Positions 11,136 through 21,628 of a stretch of 64,000 nt of DNA are shown here, piece by piece (positions within the stretch are counted from its first letter, which is position 1; each line of letters starts with the position of its first letter). The stretch covers positions 1 to 64,000 of the forward strand of contig DASSPH010000069.1 in NCBI GenBank assembly GCA_035699745.1, written 5' to 3'. Source of the DNA: Vicinamibacterales bacterium (GTDB taxonomy: Bacteria; Acidobacteriota; Vicinamibacteria; Vicinamibacterales; 2-12-FULL-66-21). The notes under the pieces are model-generated. The model worked only from the letters and a program-made list of their open reading frames with translations. It was not told the DNA's origin and did not search any database. The position numbers and the translations under genes were made by a program.

Positions 11136-12394
11136 GCGTGCTCGACGAGGCGGTGGTGATGGTGCTCGCCGGCGGCGTCGGCGAGCGGCTGTCGCCGCTG
11201 ACCAAGGATCGGGCGAAGCCGGCGGTCTATTTCGGCGGTCCCTACCGCATCATCGACTTCACGCTCAGCAACTGTCTGAACTCGGGGCTGCGCAAGATCT
11301 TCATCGCGCTGCAGTACAAGTCGCTGTCGCTCACCCGCCACCTGCGTTTCGGCTGGAGCGTCGTGGCCGACGAGCTCGGCGAGTTCATCGAGGTGCTGCA
11401 CCCGCAGAAGCGCGTCGGCGAGCACTGGTATCAGGGCACGGCGGACGCGGTCTATCAGAACCTCTATTCGATCCTGCGCGAAGGTCCGCGCCATCTGATC
11501 GTGCTGTCGGGCGATCACGTCTACAAGATGGACTACTCGCGGATGCTGCGCTTCCATCTCGATCGCAAGGCGGCGGCGACGCTCGCCGTGATCGACGTGG
11601 CGTCGGAGGACGCGCACCGCTTCGGCATTCTGCAGGTCGACCACGAGGATCGGCTGACCGGATTCCTCGAGAAGCCGCGCCACCTGCCGCCGCACCAGCA
11701 GCACCTGGCGTCGATGGGGATCTACATCTTCGACATCAACATCCTGCTGCCGGCGCTCGAGGACGACGCGCGCAGCGCCTCGAGCCACGACTTCGGCAAG
11801 GACATCATCCCGTCGCTCATCACCAAGGTGCCGGTCTACGCCTACCGCTTCACGGACGAGAACAAGAAGGCGTCGAAGTACTGGCGCGACATCGGCACGC
11901 TCGACGCCTACTACGAAGCGAACATGGATCTGTGCCGGGTGAACCCGGAGTTCAACCTGTACGATCCCGAGTGGCCGGTGCGCACGCACCAGGTGCAGGC
12001 GCCGCCGGCGAAGTTCGTCTTCGCCGACGAAGGGCGGCGCTCCGGCCAGGCGCTCGACTCGCTGATCTCGGCGGGGTGCATCATCTCGGGGAGCATGATC
12101 CGCGGCAGCGTGCTGTGCCCGAACGTGCGGGTGCACAGCTTCTGCCGGGTCGAGGAGAGCATCCTGATGCCGGGCGTGCGGATCGGGCGCCACGCCCATC
12201 TGCGCAAGGTCATCGTCGATCGCGACGTCTTCATCCCCCGCGGCGCGCTGATCGGCTACAACGAAGCGGAAGATCGCCGCCGCCACACCGTCACCGAACG
12301 CGGCATCGTCGTGGTGACCAAGGACGATGAGCCGCTCATCGGTACGATCAGCGAGCACGCGCTGCGCAACGAAGCGGAGTTCGATGCGCGGTGA
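11132..12394 (+). CDS. glgC: glucose-1-phosphate adenylyltransferase
   Basis: A 420-residue ADP-glucose pyrophosphorylase making ADP-glucose from ATP and glucose-1-phosphate for glycogen synthesis. The nucleotidyltransferase domain begins with VLAGGVGERLSPLTKDRAKP and has the PYRIIDFTLSNCLNSG motif; GDHVYKMDY is the substrate loop, and the C-terminal third is a left-handed beta-helix (SVLCPNVRVHSFCRVEESIL) that carries allosteric sites and tetramer contacts. Length is normal for bacterial GlgC (about 410-430). The frame is open far upstream, but family alignment and the 4-bp overlap with the cyclase gene set the start at 11132. No glgA or glgB is in the window. Confidence 0.95.
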   Translation: MSVLDEAVVMVLAGGVGERLSPLTKDRAKPAVYFGGPYRIIDFTLSNCLNSGLRKIFIALQYKSLSLTRHLRFGWSVVADELGEFIEVLHPQKRVGEHWYQGTADAVYQNLYSILREGPRHLIVLSGDHVYKMDYSRMLRFHLDRKAAATLAVIDVASEDAHRFGILQVDHEDRLTGFLEKPRHLPPHQQHLASMGIYIFDINILLPALEDDARSASSHDFGKDIIPSLITKVPVYAYRFTDENKKASKYWRDIGTLDAYYEANMDLCRVNPEFNLYDPEWPVRTHQVQAPPAKFVFADEGRRSGQALDSLISAGCIISGSMIRGSVLCPNVRVHSFCRVEESILMPGVRIGRHAHLRKVIVDRDVFIPRGALIGYNEAEDRRRHTVTERGIVVVTKDDEPLIGTISEHALRNEAEFDAR

Positions 12395-12398
12395 GGCG

Positions 12399-12438
12399 GA
12401 TTTGGAAATTTGGAAACCTGGAAATCTGGAAATCCGGG
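12399..12438. repeat. 8-bp tandem array (AATTTGGA x5)
   Basis: Units gatttgga, aatttgga, aacctgga, aatctgga, aatccggg start 5 bp after the glgC stop and end 11 bp before the enolase ATG. The AATTTGGA unit recurs at 32983-33014, about 20 kb away, so this is a dispersed repeat family rather than chance. Confidence 0.75.
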
Positions 12439-12449
12439 GCGGAGTGTAG

Positions 12450-13762
<1,313 letters not shown>

Positions 13763-13763
<1 letters not shown>

Positions 13764-13793
13764 ATCACCCGATCACCCGATTACCTGTCACCC
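13763..13793. repeat. 8-bp tandem array (GATCACCC, about 4 units)
   Basis: Units gatcaccc, gatcaccc, gattacct, gtcaccc span the whole eno-gpmA gap, from the last base of the enolase stop to 2 bp before the gpmA ATG. The complement (GGTGATC) resembles the TTTGGTGA array at 30436. Confidence 0.7.
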
Positions 13794-13794
13794 G

Positions 13795-14541
13795 ATGCAC
13801 AAGATCGTTCTGTTACGACACGGCGAAAGCGAGTGGAACCGCGAGAACCGGTTCACCGGCTGGAAGGACGTCGACCTCTCCGACAAGGGACGCGCCGAAG
13901 CGAAGGAAGCCGGCCGCCTGATGAAAGAGGCGGGATTCACGTTCGACCTGGCGTTCACCTCGGTGCTCACCCGCGCCATCAAGACGCTCGGCATCGCGCT
14001 CGACGAGATGGGGCTGCTCTGGATTCCGGTGGTCAAGCACTGGCGCCTGAACGAGCGGCACTACGGCGCCCTGCAGGGGTTGAACAAGGCGGAAACGGCG
14101 GCGAAGCACGGCGAAGATCAGGTGAAGATCTGGCGGCGCAGCTACGACATCCCGCCGCCGGTGATGCCGCCGGACGACGAGCGCTACGCCGGGCGGGATC
14201 CGCGCTACGCCGATCTCGCGCCGGGAGAGATCCCCGGGTCCGAATCGCTGAAAGACACCGTCGCGCGGTTCCTGCCCTACTGGCACGACAGCATCGCCCC
14301 GGCGATCAAGCGCGGCAGACGCGTGTTGATCACCGCGCACGGCAACAGCCTGCGGGCGCTGGTCAAGTATCTCGACAACGTCGGCGACACCGACATCGTC
14401 GAGTTGAACATCCCGACGGGGATACCGCTCGTTTACGAGCTGGACGACCAGCTCGCGCCGATTCGCCACTACTACCTGGGCGATCCCGAGGCAGCGGCCA
14501 GGGCGGCCGCGGCGGTGGCGAATCAGGGCGCGAAGAAATAG
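13795..14541 (+). CDS. gpmA: 2,3-bisphosphoglycerate-dependent phosphoglycerate mutase
   Basis: A 248-residue histidine-phosphatase-fold mutase. The catalytic signature [18 protein letters not shown] holds the phospho-histidine, GLNKAETA is the substrate helix, and [15 protein letters not shown] holds the second histidine. Length fits the dimeric dPGM family (about 250). It interconverts 3- and 2-phosphoglycerate, one step before enolase encoded 31 bp upstream. The start is set by the conserved [11 protein letters not shown]; an open frame upstream of it runs back through the enolase gene and is not coding. The C-terminus ends in an Ala-rich tail with a final KK. Confidence 0.96.
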   Translation: MHKIVLLRHGESEWNRENRFTGWKDVDLSDKGRAEAKEAGRLMKEAGFTFDLAFTSVLTRAIKTLGIALDEMGLLWIPVVKHWRLNERHYGALQGLNKAETAAKHGEDQVKIWRRSYDIPPPVMPPDDERYAGRDPRYADLAPGEIPGSESLKDTVARFLPYWHDSIAPAIKRGRRVLITAHGNSLRALVKYLDNVGDTDIVELNIPTGIPLVYELDDQLAPIRHYYLGDPEAAARAAAAVANQGAKK

Positions 14542-14542
14542 G

Positions 14543-14571
14543 GCGCGTCGAGCCGGATCTGACTCGCGCGC
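14543..14571. terminator. hairpin between convergent genes
   Basis: GCGCG-t-CGAG and CTCG-CGCGC form a nine-pair stem with one bulge around a 10-base loop, filling the 30-bp gap between the convergent gpmA and small minus-strand gene. No U-tract follows on either strand, so termination is possible but not certain. Confidence 0.4.
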
Positions 14572-14892
14572 CTACTCGACTTCCTTCTCCTGAGTTTCGT
14601 CAGACGCGATCCGCAGCGATCTCAAGAAGCGCTTGTCGTTGGCGCTGATTTCGAACTGGCGGCGCTGCGCCGCCGGCAGCGCTTTCTGCTGCGGAACCGC
14701 CGCCGCGGCCCGCGCCATGGCGCCGGGCTGGGTGCGATTGACGAAACCGATGACCGCTTCGAGCGAGACGCGCATCTCGAATCCCGCAGCGCGTGCACGC
14801 TCGCGGCACGCCTCCACCCGGGCATCCTCCGCGACCGCGGCAGCAATGGCGTCGGACAGCTCTTTGGCCATTCGGTTCACGACGTCATCCAT
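14572..14892 (-). CDS. small hypothetical protein, helical
   Basis: A 106-residue protein I do not recognise. It is predicted mostly helical and charged: MDDVVNRMAKELSDAIAAAV, a central EMRVSLEAVIGFVNR, an Ala/Gln linker, and a C-terminal segment FEISANDKRFLRSLRIASDE that reads like a conserved core. Coding is supported by a perfect SD (gaggaggt) 6-8 bp upstream of the ATG at 14892 and by the convergent arrangement with a hairpin after the stop. No signal peptide, TM or metal motif. Two cysteine-free halves and the basic KRFLRSLR patch could suit nucleic-acid or protein binding, but no function is claimed. Confidence 0.6.
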   Translation of the reverse strand: MDDVVNRMAKELSDAIAAAVAEDARVEACRERARAAGFEMRVSLEAVIGFVNRTQPGAMARAAAAVPQQKALPAAQRRQFEISANDKRFLRSLRIASDETQEKEVE

Positions 14893-15069
14893 TCGAGACC
14901 TCCTCAACGTTCAGCGGGTTGAGCGAGCCGCCGGGGCTGGGAAACCGGGGCATGCCGCGGACGACGCCGGCCTGTGGGAATGGCGGCAGTGTCCGAGCGC
15001 CAAAGTTAATCATATGAAGGGTTTGGGGCGTGGGAAACGCTGGGAACATTGTAAACTCATGGTGCAATC

Positions 15070-16611
15070 GTGTCAATGGATGAACTCCCGGGCGCTTTCC
15101 CCTTTACCCGCGGCATCCAGCCGACGATGTACCGCGGCCGGCTCTGGACCATGCGGCAATATGCCGGGTTCGGGACCGCGGCCGAGTCCAACCGCCGGTA
15201 CCACTACCTGCTCAGCCAGGGGGTCAGCGGCCTGAGCGTCGCCTTCGACCTGCCCACCCAGATGGGCTACGACTCCGACCACCCGCTCGCCCGTGGGGAG
15301 GTGGGGCGGGTCGGCGTCGCCATCGATTCGCTCGCCGACATGGAGGAGCTGTTCGCCGGCATCCCGCTCGGCAGCGTCTCCACCTCGATGACGATCAATG
15401 CGACCGCGATCGTGCTGCTGGCGCTGTACATGGCGGTGGCGCGGCGCCAGGGGCTCGCCGACAACGTCCGGCGCGGGCTCTCCGGAACGATCCAGAACGA
15501 CATCCTCAAGGAATACGTGGCGCGCGGCACCTACATCTACCCGCCGCGGGCGTCGCTGCGGATCGTGACCGACGTCTTCGCCTTCTGCGATCGCGAGCTG
15601 CCGAACTGGAACACCATTTCGATCAGCGGGTATCACATCCGCGAGGCGGGCTCCACCGCGGTGCAGGAGGTCGCGTTCACCTTCGCCAACGCGATTGCCT
15701 ACGTGCAGGCGGCGGTGGACGCCGGGCTCGACGTCAACCGGCTGGGGCAGCGGCTGTCGTTCTTCTTCAACGCGCACAACGACTTCCTCGAGGAGGTGGC
15801 GAAGTACCGCGCCGCCCGCCGGCTGTGGGCGACCATCATGCGCGACCGCTTCGGGGCGACCAACCCGCGCGCGCAGCAGCTTCGATTCCACACCCAGACG
15901 GCCGGCAGCACGCTGACCGCGCAGCAGCCCGATAACAACATCGTCCGGGTGGCGCTCCAGGCGCTCGCCGCCGTGCTCGGCGGGACGCAGTCGCTGCACT
16001 GCAACGGCCGCGACGAAGCGCTGGCGCTGCCGACCGAGGAGTCCGCCCGCATCGCGCTGCGCACGCAGCAGGTCATCGCGTTCGAGAGCGGCGTGGTCAA
16101 CACCGTCGACCCGGTCGGCGGCTCGGGCGCCATCGAAGCGCTCACCGACCGCATCGAGCGCGAAGCGGCGGCGATCCTCGAGCGCATCGATCGTCTCGGG
16201 GGAACGCTGGCGGCGATCGAAGGCGGCGTCATCCAGCGGGAGATCCAGGACGCGGCCTACCTCGCCCAGCAGCGCGTCGATTCCGGCGACACGGTCGTCG
16301 TCGGCGTGAACCGCTTTGCCGATGACGATCGTCGGCCTGGCGGCGGAAGCCACCAGCAGCCTCGCATCGAAACGCTGCGGATCGATCCCGAGATCGAGAC
16401 GCGGCAGATCGAGCGCTTGCAGCGCGTGCGCGCGGGACGGGATCGGGCGGCGTGGCGCGCCGCGCTCGACGCAGTGACCGCCGCCGCCCGCGGCACCGAC
16501 AATCTGGTGCCGCCGATCATCCGCGCCGTGGAGGCTCACGCCACGGTCGGCGAGATCTCCGACGCGATGCGCGCCGTGTTCGGCGAGCACAGGGAGTCCG
16601 ATGTCGGATGA
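15070..16611 (+). CDS. methylmalonyl-CoA mutase-type acyl-CoA mutase, large subunit
   Basis: A 511-513-residue alpha-subunit-type mutase TIM barrel (GTG 15070 or ATG 15076). Conserved blocks: [51 protein letters not shown] and [13 protein letters not shown], all substrate or cofactor-facing in MCM/ICM. It lacks the C-terminal B12-binding domain, as in two-subunit enzymes, but no small subunit lies nearby. It also starts right at the FPFTRG block; most relatives carry roughly 40-50 more N-terminal residues, and a TAA at 15052 blocks any extension. Upstream TAAACT (15052-15057) is a possible -10 box. It would isomerise methylmalonyl-CoA, isobutyryl-CoA or a similar acyl-CoA; which one cannot be told. 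Confidence 0.88.
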   Translation: MSMDELPGAFPFTRGIQPTMYRGRLWTMRQYAGFGTAAESNRRYHYLLSQGVSGLSVAFDLPTQMGYDSDHPLARGEVGRVGVAIDSLADMEELFAGIPLGSVSTSMTINATAIVLLALYMAVARRQGLADNVRRGLSGTIQNDILKEYVARGTYIYPPRASLRIVTDVFAFCDRELPNWNTISISGYHIREAGSTAVQEVAFTFANAIAYVQAAVDAGLDVNRLGQRLSFFFNAHNDFLEEVAKYRAARRLWATIMRDRFGATNPRAQQLRFHTQTAGSTLTAQQPDNNIVRVALQALAAVLGGTQSLHCNGRDEALALPTEESARIALRTQQVIAFESGVVNTVDPVGGSGAIEALTDRIEREAAAILERIDRLGGTLAAIEGGVIQREIQDAAYLAQQRVDSGDTVVVGVNRFADDDRRPGGGSHQQPRIETLRIDPEIETRQIERLQRVRAGRDRAAWRAALDAVTAAARGTDNLVPPIIRAVEAHATVGEISDAMRAVFGEHRESDVG

Positions 16612-17623
16612 GCCCCTGCTCAGCGTCGGGCACCTGACGACCGTCTTCGATCTCGCCGCCGGTCCGGCCGCGGCGGTGAACGACGTGAGCTTCCACGTCG
16701 CCTCCGGTGAGACCTTGTGCCTCGTCGGCGAGTCCGGCAGCGGCAAGTCGGTGACCGCGCTGTCGATCATGCGGCTGGTCCAGCCTCCGGGGCGAATCGC
16801 CGCCGGAAAGATTCTCTTCAAGGGGCGCGATCTGCTTCAGCTCGACGAACGCGGGATGCAGAAGGTCCGCGGCGCCGGGATCGGCCTGGTCTTTCAGGAG
16901 CCGATGACCGCCCTGAACCCGGTCTTCACGATCGGCAATCAGATCGAGGAGACGCTGGCGGTCCACGGCCTCGCCCGCGGCAGGCAGGCGCAGCAGCGGG
17001 CGGTGGAACTGCTCGACGCCGTCAGCGTGCCGGAGCCCCAGCGGCGCGTGCGCGACTATCCGCACCAGCTCTCCGGCGGCCTCCGGCAGCGCGCGCTGAT
17101 CGCGCTGGCGCTGGCATGCAATCCGACGCTCCTCATCGCGGACGAACCGACGACGGCGCTCGACGTCACCATCCAGGCGCAGATCCTCGATCTGCTGCGC
17201 GACCTGAAGTCGCGCTTCCGCCTGTCGGTTCTTCTCATCACCCACGACCTCGGCGTCGTCGCCGAGATGGCGGACCGGGTGGCGGTGATGTATGCGGGAC
17301 GGATCGTCGAAGAGGCGCCGGTCAGGCGGTTGTTCAGCGATCCGCGCCACCCCTACACGCGCGGCTTGCTCGGATCGATCCCCGGCGGGGCGCGAGGATC
17401 GAAATTGCAGGCCATCCAGGGGACGGTACCGCCTCTTGGGAAGCTGCCGCCCGGGTGCGCGTTCGCGCCGCGGTGCGCGTTTCGCTTCGAGCCCTGCGAC
17501 AAGGCAGTGCCGGGAATGACGGCGATCCTTCCGCCTGAAGGCGGAAGCCCCGCCGCGACCGCTCGCTGTTATCTGTATTCGCCAGCCGTCGATCCGGAGA
17601 TCCTTCCCGAGGTGAAGCGCTGA
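16601..17623 (+). CDS. peptide/nickel ABC transporter ATP-binding protein (DppD/OppD type)
   Basis: A 340-residue ABC ATPase. Walker [10 protein letters not shown]-loop in [12 protein letters not shown], signature [13 protein letters not shown] (Leu in place of the usual Gln after GG), Walker [14 protein letters not shown], and H-loop [10 protein letters not shown]. The C-terminal 60 residues hold the OppD/F extension with the cysteine set [10 protein letters not shown] and PCDKAVPG. It powers uptake of short peptides together with DppF. It overlaps the mutase gene by 11 bp and the next ATPase by 1 bp, so all three are probably one transcript. No permease or binding-protein gene is in the window, so the pair must work with subunits encoded elsewhere. 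Confidence 0.93.
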   Translation: MSDEPLLSVGHLTTVFDLAAGPAAAVNDVSFHVASGETLCLVGESGSGKSVTALSIMRLVQPPGRIAAGKILFKGRDLLQLDERGMQKVRGAGIGLVFQEPMTALNPVFTIGNQIEETLAVHGLARGRQAQQRAVELLDAVSVPEPQRRVRDYPHQLSGGLRQRALIALALACNPTLLIADEPTTALDVTIQAQILDLLRDLKSRFRLSVLLITHDLGVVAEMADRVAVMYAGRIVEEAPVRRLFSDPRHPYTRGLLGSIPGGARGSKLQAIQGTVPPLGKLPPGCAFAPRCAFRFEPCDKAVPGMTAILPPEGGSPAATARCYLYSPAVDPEILPEVKR

Positions 17624-18501
17624 TGCCGCTGCTCGAGGTCCGGCACCTCACCAAGGAGTTCACCCGCAGGAAAGGGCTGTTCGGCAAGGCCGCCGCGGTG
17701 CGCGCGGTCGACGACGTCAGCTTCGCGATCGAGAAGGGTGAGACCTTCGGGCTGGTCGGAGAATCCGGCAGCGGCAAGACGACGACGGGACGCTGCATTC
17801 TCCGGCTCATCGAGCCCACGGCGGGGCAGGTGCTGTTCGACGGACGCGACGTGCTGGCGCTCTCGCGGGCGGATCTGCGCCGCGCCCGCCGCGACATGCA
17901 GATCGTGTTTCAGGATCCGTACTCGTCGCTCAACCCGCGGATGCGCGTCGCCGACATCGTCGAGGAGCCGCTGATCATCCACAAGCTCGGATCCCGGGAC
18001 GAGCGCCGCGCGCGGGTGAAGGAGCTGTTCGCGCTGGTCGGCCTGAATCCGGATCATCTCGAGCGCTACCCGCACGAGTTCAGCGGCGGCCAGCGGCAGC
18101 GCATCGGTCTGGCGCGGGCGCTGGCGCTCAACCCCTCGCTCGTCGTCGCCGACGAGCCGGTGTCGGCGCTGGACGTCTCGGTCCAGGCGCAGGTCGTGAA
18201 CCTGCTGATGGAGCTGCAGCAGCGGCTCGGGCTGACCTACCTGTTCATCGCGCACGACCTGCGCCTGGTCGAGCACATCTGCACCCGCACGGCGGTGATG
18301 TATCTCGGGCGGATCGTCGAGATGGGAGAAACCGCCAAGCTGTTCAGCGCTCCGCAGCACCCGTACACACGGGCGCTGCTGTCGGCGATTCCGGTGCCGG
18401 ACCCCGAGGCGCCGCGGCAGCGGATCGTGCTGGATCCGGACTCGTTCGACAGGACGGCACCCCTGCGGGAGATCAGTTCGGGGCACCTGGCCGCGGTTTG
18501 A
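17623..18501 (+). CDS. peptide ABC transporter ATP-binding protein (DppF/OppF type)
   Basis: A 292-residue ABC ATPase, partner of the preceding one (TGATG overlap). Walker [10 protein letters not shown]-loop [15 protein letters not shown], signature [15 protein letters not shown], Walker [14 protein letters not shown], and HDLRLVEHI are all present. It keeps the OppF-type C-terminus ([16 protein letters not shown]) but stops before the cysteine motif seen in DppD and in most DppF, making it about 30 residues shorter than usual. As with DppD, no membrane subunits are adjacent. The cysteine-free tail may be a simple loss. Confidence 0.92.
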   Translation: MPLLEVRHLTKEFTRRKGLFGKAAAVRAVDDVSFAIEKGETFGLVGESGSGKTTTGRCILRLIEPTAGQVLFDGRDVLALSRADLRRARRDMQIVFQDPYSSLNPRMRVADIVEEPLIIHKLGSRDERRARVKELFALVGLNPDHLERYPHEFSGGQRQRIGLARALALNPSLVVADEPVSALDVSVQAQVVNLLMELQQRLGLTYLFIAHDLRLVEHICTRTAVMYLGRIVEMGETAKLFSAPQHPYTRALLSAIPVPDPEAPRQRIVLDPDSFDRTAPLREISSGHLAAV

Positions 18502-18519
18502 GCGGCGGAATTCCATGCC

Positions 18520-18535
18520 TGGCACCCAACGTGCC
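18520..18535 (+). promoter_or_regulatory. candidate sigma-54 element or GGCAC/GTGCC palindrome
   Basis: TGGCACCCAACGTGCC has the exact TGGCAC -24 block and GC at the -12 distance (GTGC for TTGC). It is also an inverted repeat GGCAC-n5-GTGCC, so an operator is equally possible. It lies 46 bp before the permease ATG. Confidence 0.3.
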
Positions 18536-18580
18536 CTGGCAGACCGATCCCCGGGAGAATCCCGGCTCCAGGCGACAAAT

Positions 18581-20902
18581 ATGTTGTCCGAGTTCCGTTT
18601 CGCGGCACGCGCGCTCGGGCGCTGGCGCGGCGGCGCGATCGCCGCGGTCCTGACGCTCGCGGTCGGCATCGGGACCACGACGGCCCTGTACGCCGTCGTC
18701 CGTCTGCTGCTCGGCGAGCTGCCGGGCGTCCCGGCGCTCGACCGGCTCGGGCGCGTCTATGCGGCCAATCGCGCGATTGGCGTCGAGCGCTCGCCGGTCG
18801 CGCTCACCGAGTTCGACAGCTCCCTTTCGACGGCGGCATCCTTTTCCGCCATCGGCGCCTACTCCGCCCAGGATGCGACGCTTGGCGGCGGGCCCGACGT
18901 CCTGCCGATCGTTGCCGGCCACGTGTCGCCCGCGTTCTTCACCGCGATGGGTGTGGCGCCGGCGCGCGGCCGTGTCTTCTCCCCTGCTGACCTCGACGGC
19001 GACCGGGCGGTCGCCGTCGTCAGCGACGGTCTCTGGCGGCGGCACCTGCACGGCGCCGATCTGTCGAACGCCGTGATCAGCGTCGACGGTGTGCCCCGCG
19101 CCGTGGTGGGCGTCATGCCTGCCGGGTTCGTCTATCCGTTCGTCGGGATCGGCGCCGACGTGTGGCTGCCGCTCGCCCGAGCCGGGCGGAACACGCCGGC
19201 GATCGTCACCGTATACGCGCGATTGCGCGACGGCGTCACGTGGGCGGCGGCGGAAGCCGAACTCGCGGCGCTCTCGCGCGCGCCCGGGTCGTGGGTCTGG
19301 CATGCGATCCCGGTTGCCAGCGACGTGCGCTCCCGGGCGCTGAACGCGTACGCCGGGGCTCTTGGGCCGGCGCTGCTCGTGCTGGTGATTGCGTGCGTCA
19401 ACGCGGCGTGCCTGCTGCTGGCGCGCGGCCTCGCCCGCGATGCGGAGCTCGCGGTGCGCCGCGCGCTCGGCGCGACGCGCGGACGGATCGTCGCGCAGCT
19501 CTTCACCGAACACCTGGTGCTCGCCGCCGTCAGCGGCGCGCTCGGCACCGCCTTCGCGGCGGTGATGCTGCGGCTGATTGGCCGCTCGCTGGCGGTCGTC
19601 CAGCCCGAACTGGTTGCACGTCTGCCGACCGTTCCCGACCTGCTGCCGATCGCGCTCGCCGTCAGCGCGGCCGCCTGTCTCCTGTTCGGAACTGTGCCCG
19701 CCGTCCGGTTGTCCCGCCGCGACGTCGCGGCGGCCATGAACGGCGTTCCGCCGGCGCACCGCGTGCACATCGCCGGATACGGCGCGCGCGACGCGGTGGT
19801 CTTTGCCGAGGTCGCTGCCGGCGTCGGTCTGCTCGTGTGGACGGCGATGCTGTTCACGCTCTTCGCGCAGATCCGCGCCATCAGGTTCACGTTTCCGGCG
19901 GACCAGGTCGTCGCCGTTCGCGTGCCGGGCTCCGACGTGCCCGCCGTCGCGGCGCGAATCGCCGCGATTCCCGGCGTGGCGCGGGTCGGCACGTCTTCAG
20001 GAATGATCGGCGGCCGTTCGCCGGTTCGAGCGGTGGCGGACGGCGCGGCGCCGGTCGTGATGTCGCGGGTGACGGTCGGCGCTGATTTCTTCGACACGCT
20101 CGGCGTACCGATCGTCCGCGGCCGCGCGTTCGACCGATCGGAGCTGGGCGCCCTCGACGGCGTGCTGGTGCTGAGCGAGAGCGCGGCGGCGAAGCTCGCG
20201 CCGCAAGGGGACGCACTGGGCATGCGCGTGAGACTCGGCGGCGGGCCGCCGAGCGTCGTCATCGGCATCTGCCGCGATGCCATCGACTACGGCGCGCTGT
20301 CGAAAGCCGCGGTCTTCTCGCCGCCCGAAGTGTACGCGCCGTACGGGACGGCGCCCGCGGAAGGGGTCGTGCTCGCGCGCGTCAACGGCGACGCCCACGC
20401 CATGCTGCGGACGATCGCGAGCGCGGCGGGTCCGCTGCACGGCGCGCGCCCGCTCCGCCCGGTCGTTCTTGGCGACGAAGCGCAGGACAGGGCGCGACAG
20501 AGCCAGGGCGGGTTCATGATCACCCGGCTGCTCGCGTCGTTCGCGATCCTGACGCTGATCCTTGCGGCCAGCGGCGTGTTTGCCGTGGTCAATCAGTCGG
20601 TCGCGCAGAGGACCCGCGAGTTCGGCATCCGGCTGGCCGTGGGCGCGACGCCGGCGCGGGTGCTGCGCATGGTGCTCGCGCGCGAGGCGAAGCTGATCGC
20701 CGCGGCGATTGGGACGGGACTGGTGTTCGCGATGGCCGGGACGCGCGCGCTGTTCGAGGAGCTTGCCGCTCTCAATGCGATCGTGCCGGCGCTGTGGATT
20801 GGGGCGCTGATCGTTTCCGCCGCCGTTTCGGCGGCCGCCTGCGCGCTGGCGACTTGCCGGATCGTCCGCCTCGATCCGGCGGCGGTGCTGCGCCGGACGT
20901 AA
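18581..20902 (+). CDS. ADOP-type FtsX/MacB-like ABC permease
   Basis: A 773-residue permease of the 'acidobacterial duplicated orphan permease' class: two MacB/FtsX units in one chain. It opens MLSEFRFAARALGRWRG with the first TM (AVLTLAVGIGTTTALYAV), then a large periplasmic domain, a first three-TM FtsX block (about 260-400, LLLARGLARDAELAVRRALG), a second periplasmic domain, and a second FtsX block at the C-terminus (about 650-770, REFGIRLAVGATPARVLRMVL). Such proteins carry no ATPase domain; a MacB/LolD-like ATPase lies convergently just downstream but is organised with other genes. An in-frame ATG at 18515 is upstream of the conserved start and is not used here. Substrate unknown. Confidence 0.9.
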   Translation: MLSEFRFAARALGRWRGGAIAAVLTLAVGIGTTTALYAVVRLLLGELPGVPALDRLGRVYAANRAIGVERSPVALTEFDSSLSTAASFSAIGAYSAQDATLGGGPDVLPIVAGHVSPAFFTAMGVAPARGRVFSPADLDGDRAVAVVSDGLWRRHLHGADLSNAVISVDGVPRAVVGVMPAGFVYPFVGIGADVWLPLARAGRNTPAIVTVYARLRDGVTWAAAEAELAALSRAPGSWVWHAIPVASDVRSRALNAYAGALGPALLVLVIACVNAACLLLARGLARDAELAVRRALGATRGRIVAQLFTEHLVLAAVSGALGTAFAAVMLRLIGRSLAVVQPELVARLPTVPDLLPIALAVSAAACLLFGTVPAVRLSRRDVAAAMNGVPPAHRVHIAGYGARDAVVFAEVAAGVGLLVWTAMLFTLFAQIRAIRFTFPADQVVAVRVPGSDVPAVAARIAAIPGVARVGTSSGMIGGRSPVRAVADGAAPVVMSRVTVGADFFDTLGVPIVRGRAFDRSELGALDGVLVLSESAAAKLAPQGDALGMRVRLGGGPPSVVIGICRDAIDYGALSKAAVFSPPEVYAPYGTAPAEGVVLARVNGDAHAMLRTIASAAGPLHGARPLRPVVLGDEAQDRARQSQGGFMITRLLASFAILTLILAASGVFAVVNQSVAQRTREFGIRLAVGATPARVLRMVLAREAKLIAAAIGTGLVFAMAGTRALFEELAALNAIVPALWIGALIVSAAVSAAACALATCRIVRLDPAAVLRRT

Positions 20903-20920
20903 CCGCGGGTCAGGCCCTGC

Positions 20921-21628
20921 TCACGCGTGGCTTGGGGCCGCGGCGGGGAGTTCCGCGCGAGTGACGTCCTTCTCCACCTGCCCGTCGCGCACGGAAATGA
21001 TCCGGTGCGCGTGCGCGGCAATGTCGGCTTCGTGCGTGACCAGGATGATGGTGTTGCCGCTTTCGTGAAGCCGCTCGAACACCTGCATGATCTCCTCGCC
21101 GGTCTTGGAGTCGAGGTTCCCGGTCGGCTCGTCGGCGAGCAGGATGGATGGATTGTTGACCAGCGCGCGGGCGATCGCGACGCGCTGCCGCTGCCCGCCC
21201 GAAAGCTCGTTGGGCCGATGGCTGGCGCGGTGCGTGAGCTCGACCTTCTCGAGCGCCTGCCTGGCGCGCTCGACCCGATCCTTGGCGGACACGCCCGCAT
21301 AGACCAGCGGCAGTTCCACGTTGTGCAGCGCCGTCGCGCGCGGCAGCAGGTTGAACGTCTGGAACACGAACCCGATCTCTTCGTTTCTGATCCGCGCCAG
21401 GTCGTCGTCGTTCATCTCGGCGACTTCCTTGCCGTTCAGCAGGTAGCTGCCCTTGGTCGGCGTGTCGAGACAGCCGATCAGGTTCATCAGCGTGGACTTG
21501 CCGGATCCGGAGGGACCCATGATGGCGACGTATTCACCGCGCTCGATGTTGATGGACAGGCCGCGCAGGGCGTGGATCTCCTCGTCGCCCATCACATAGG
21601 TCTTCCAGAGATCGTGCGTCGTGATCAT
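20921..21628 (-). CDS. MacB/LolD-type ABC transporter ATP-binding protein
   Basis: A 235-residue ATPase: Walker [11 protein letters not shown]-loop [14 protein letters not shown], signature [15 protein letters not shown], Walker [14 protein letters not shown]-loop [11 protein letters not shown]. The TGNLDS wording and size are typical of LolD/MacB/FtsE-like ATPases that drive mechanotransmission permeases. The chosen ATG at 21628 overlaps the upstream gene by 4 bp (ATGA); a second ATG at 21634 would extend it by two residues. It is last in the minus-strand secretion-like cluster and convergent with the ADOP permease 18 bp away, so either may be its partner. Confidence 0.93.
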   Translation of the reverse strand: MITTHDLWKTYVMGDEEIHALRGLSINIERGEYVAIMGPSGSGKSTLMNLIGCLDTPTKGSYLLNGKEVAEMNDDDLARIRNEEIGFVFQTFNLLPRATALHNVELPLVYAGVSAKDRVERARQALEKVELTHRASHRPNELSGGQRQRVAIARALVNNPSILLADEPTGNLDSKTGEEIMQVFERLHESGNTIILVTHEADIAAHAHRIISVRDGQVEKDVTRAELPAAAPSHA

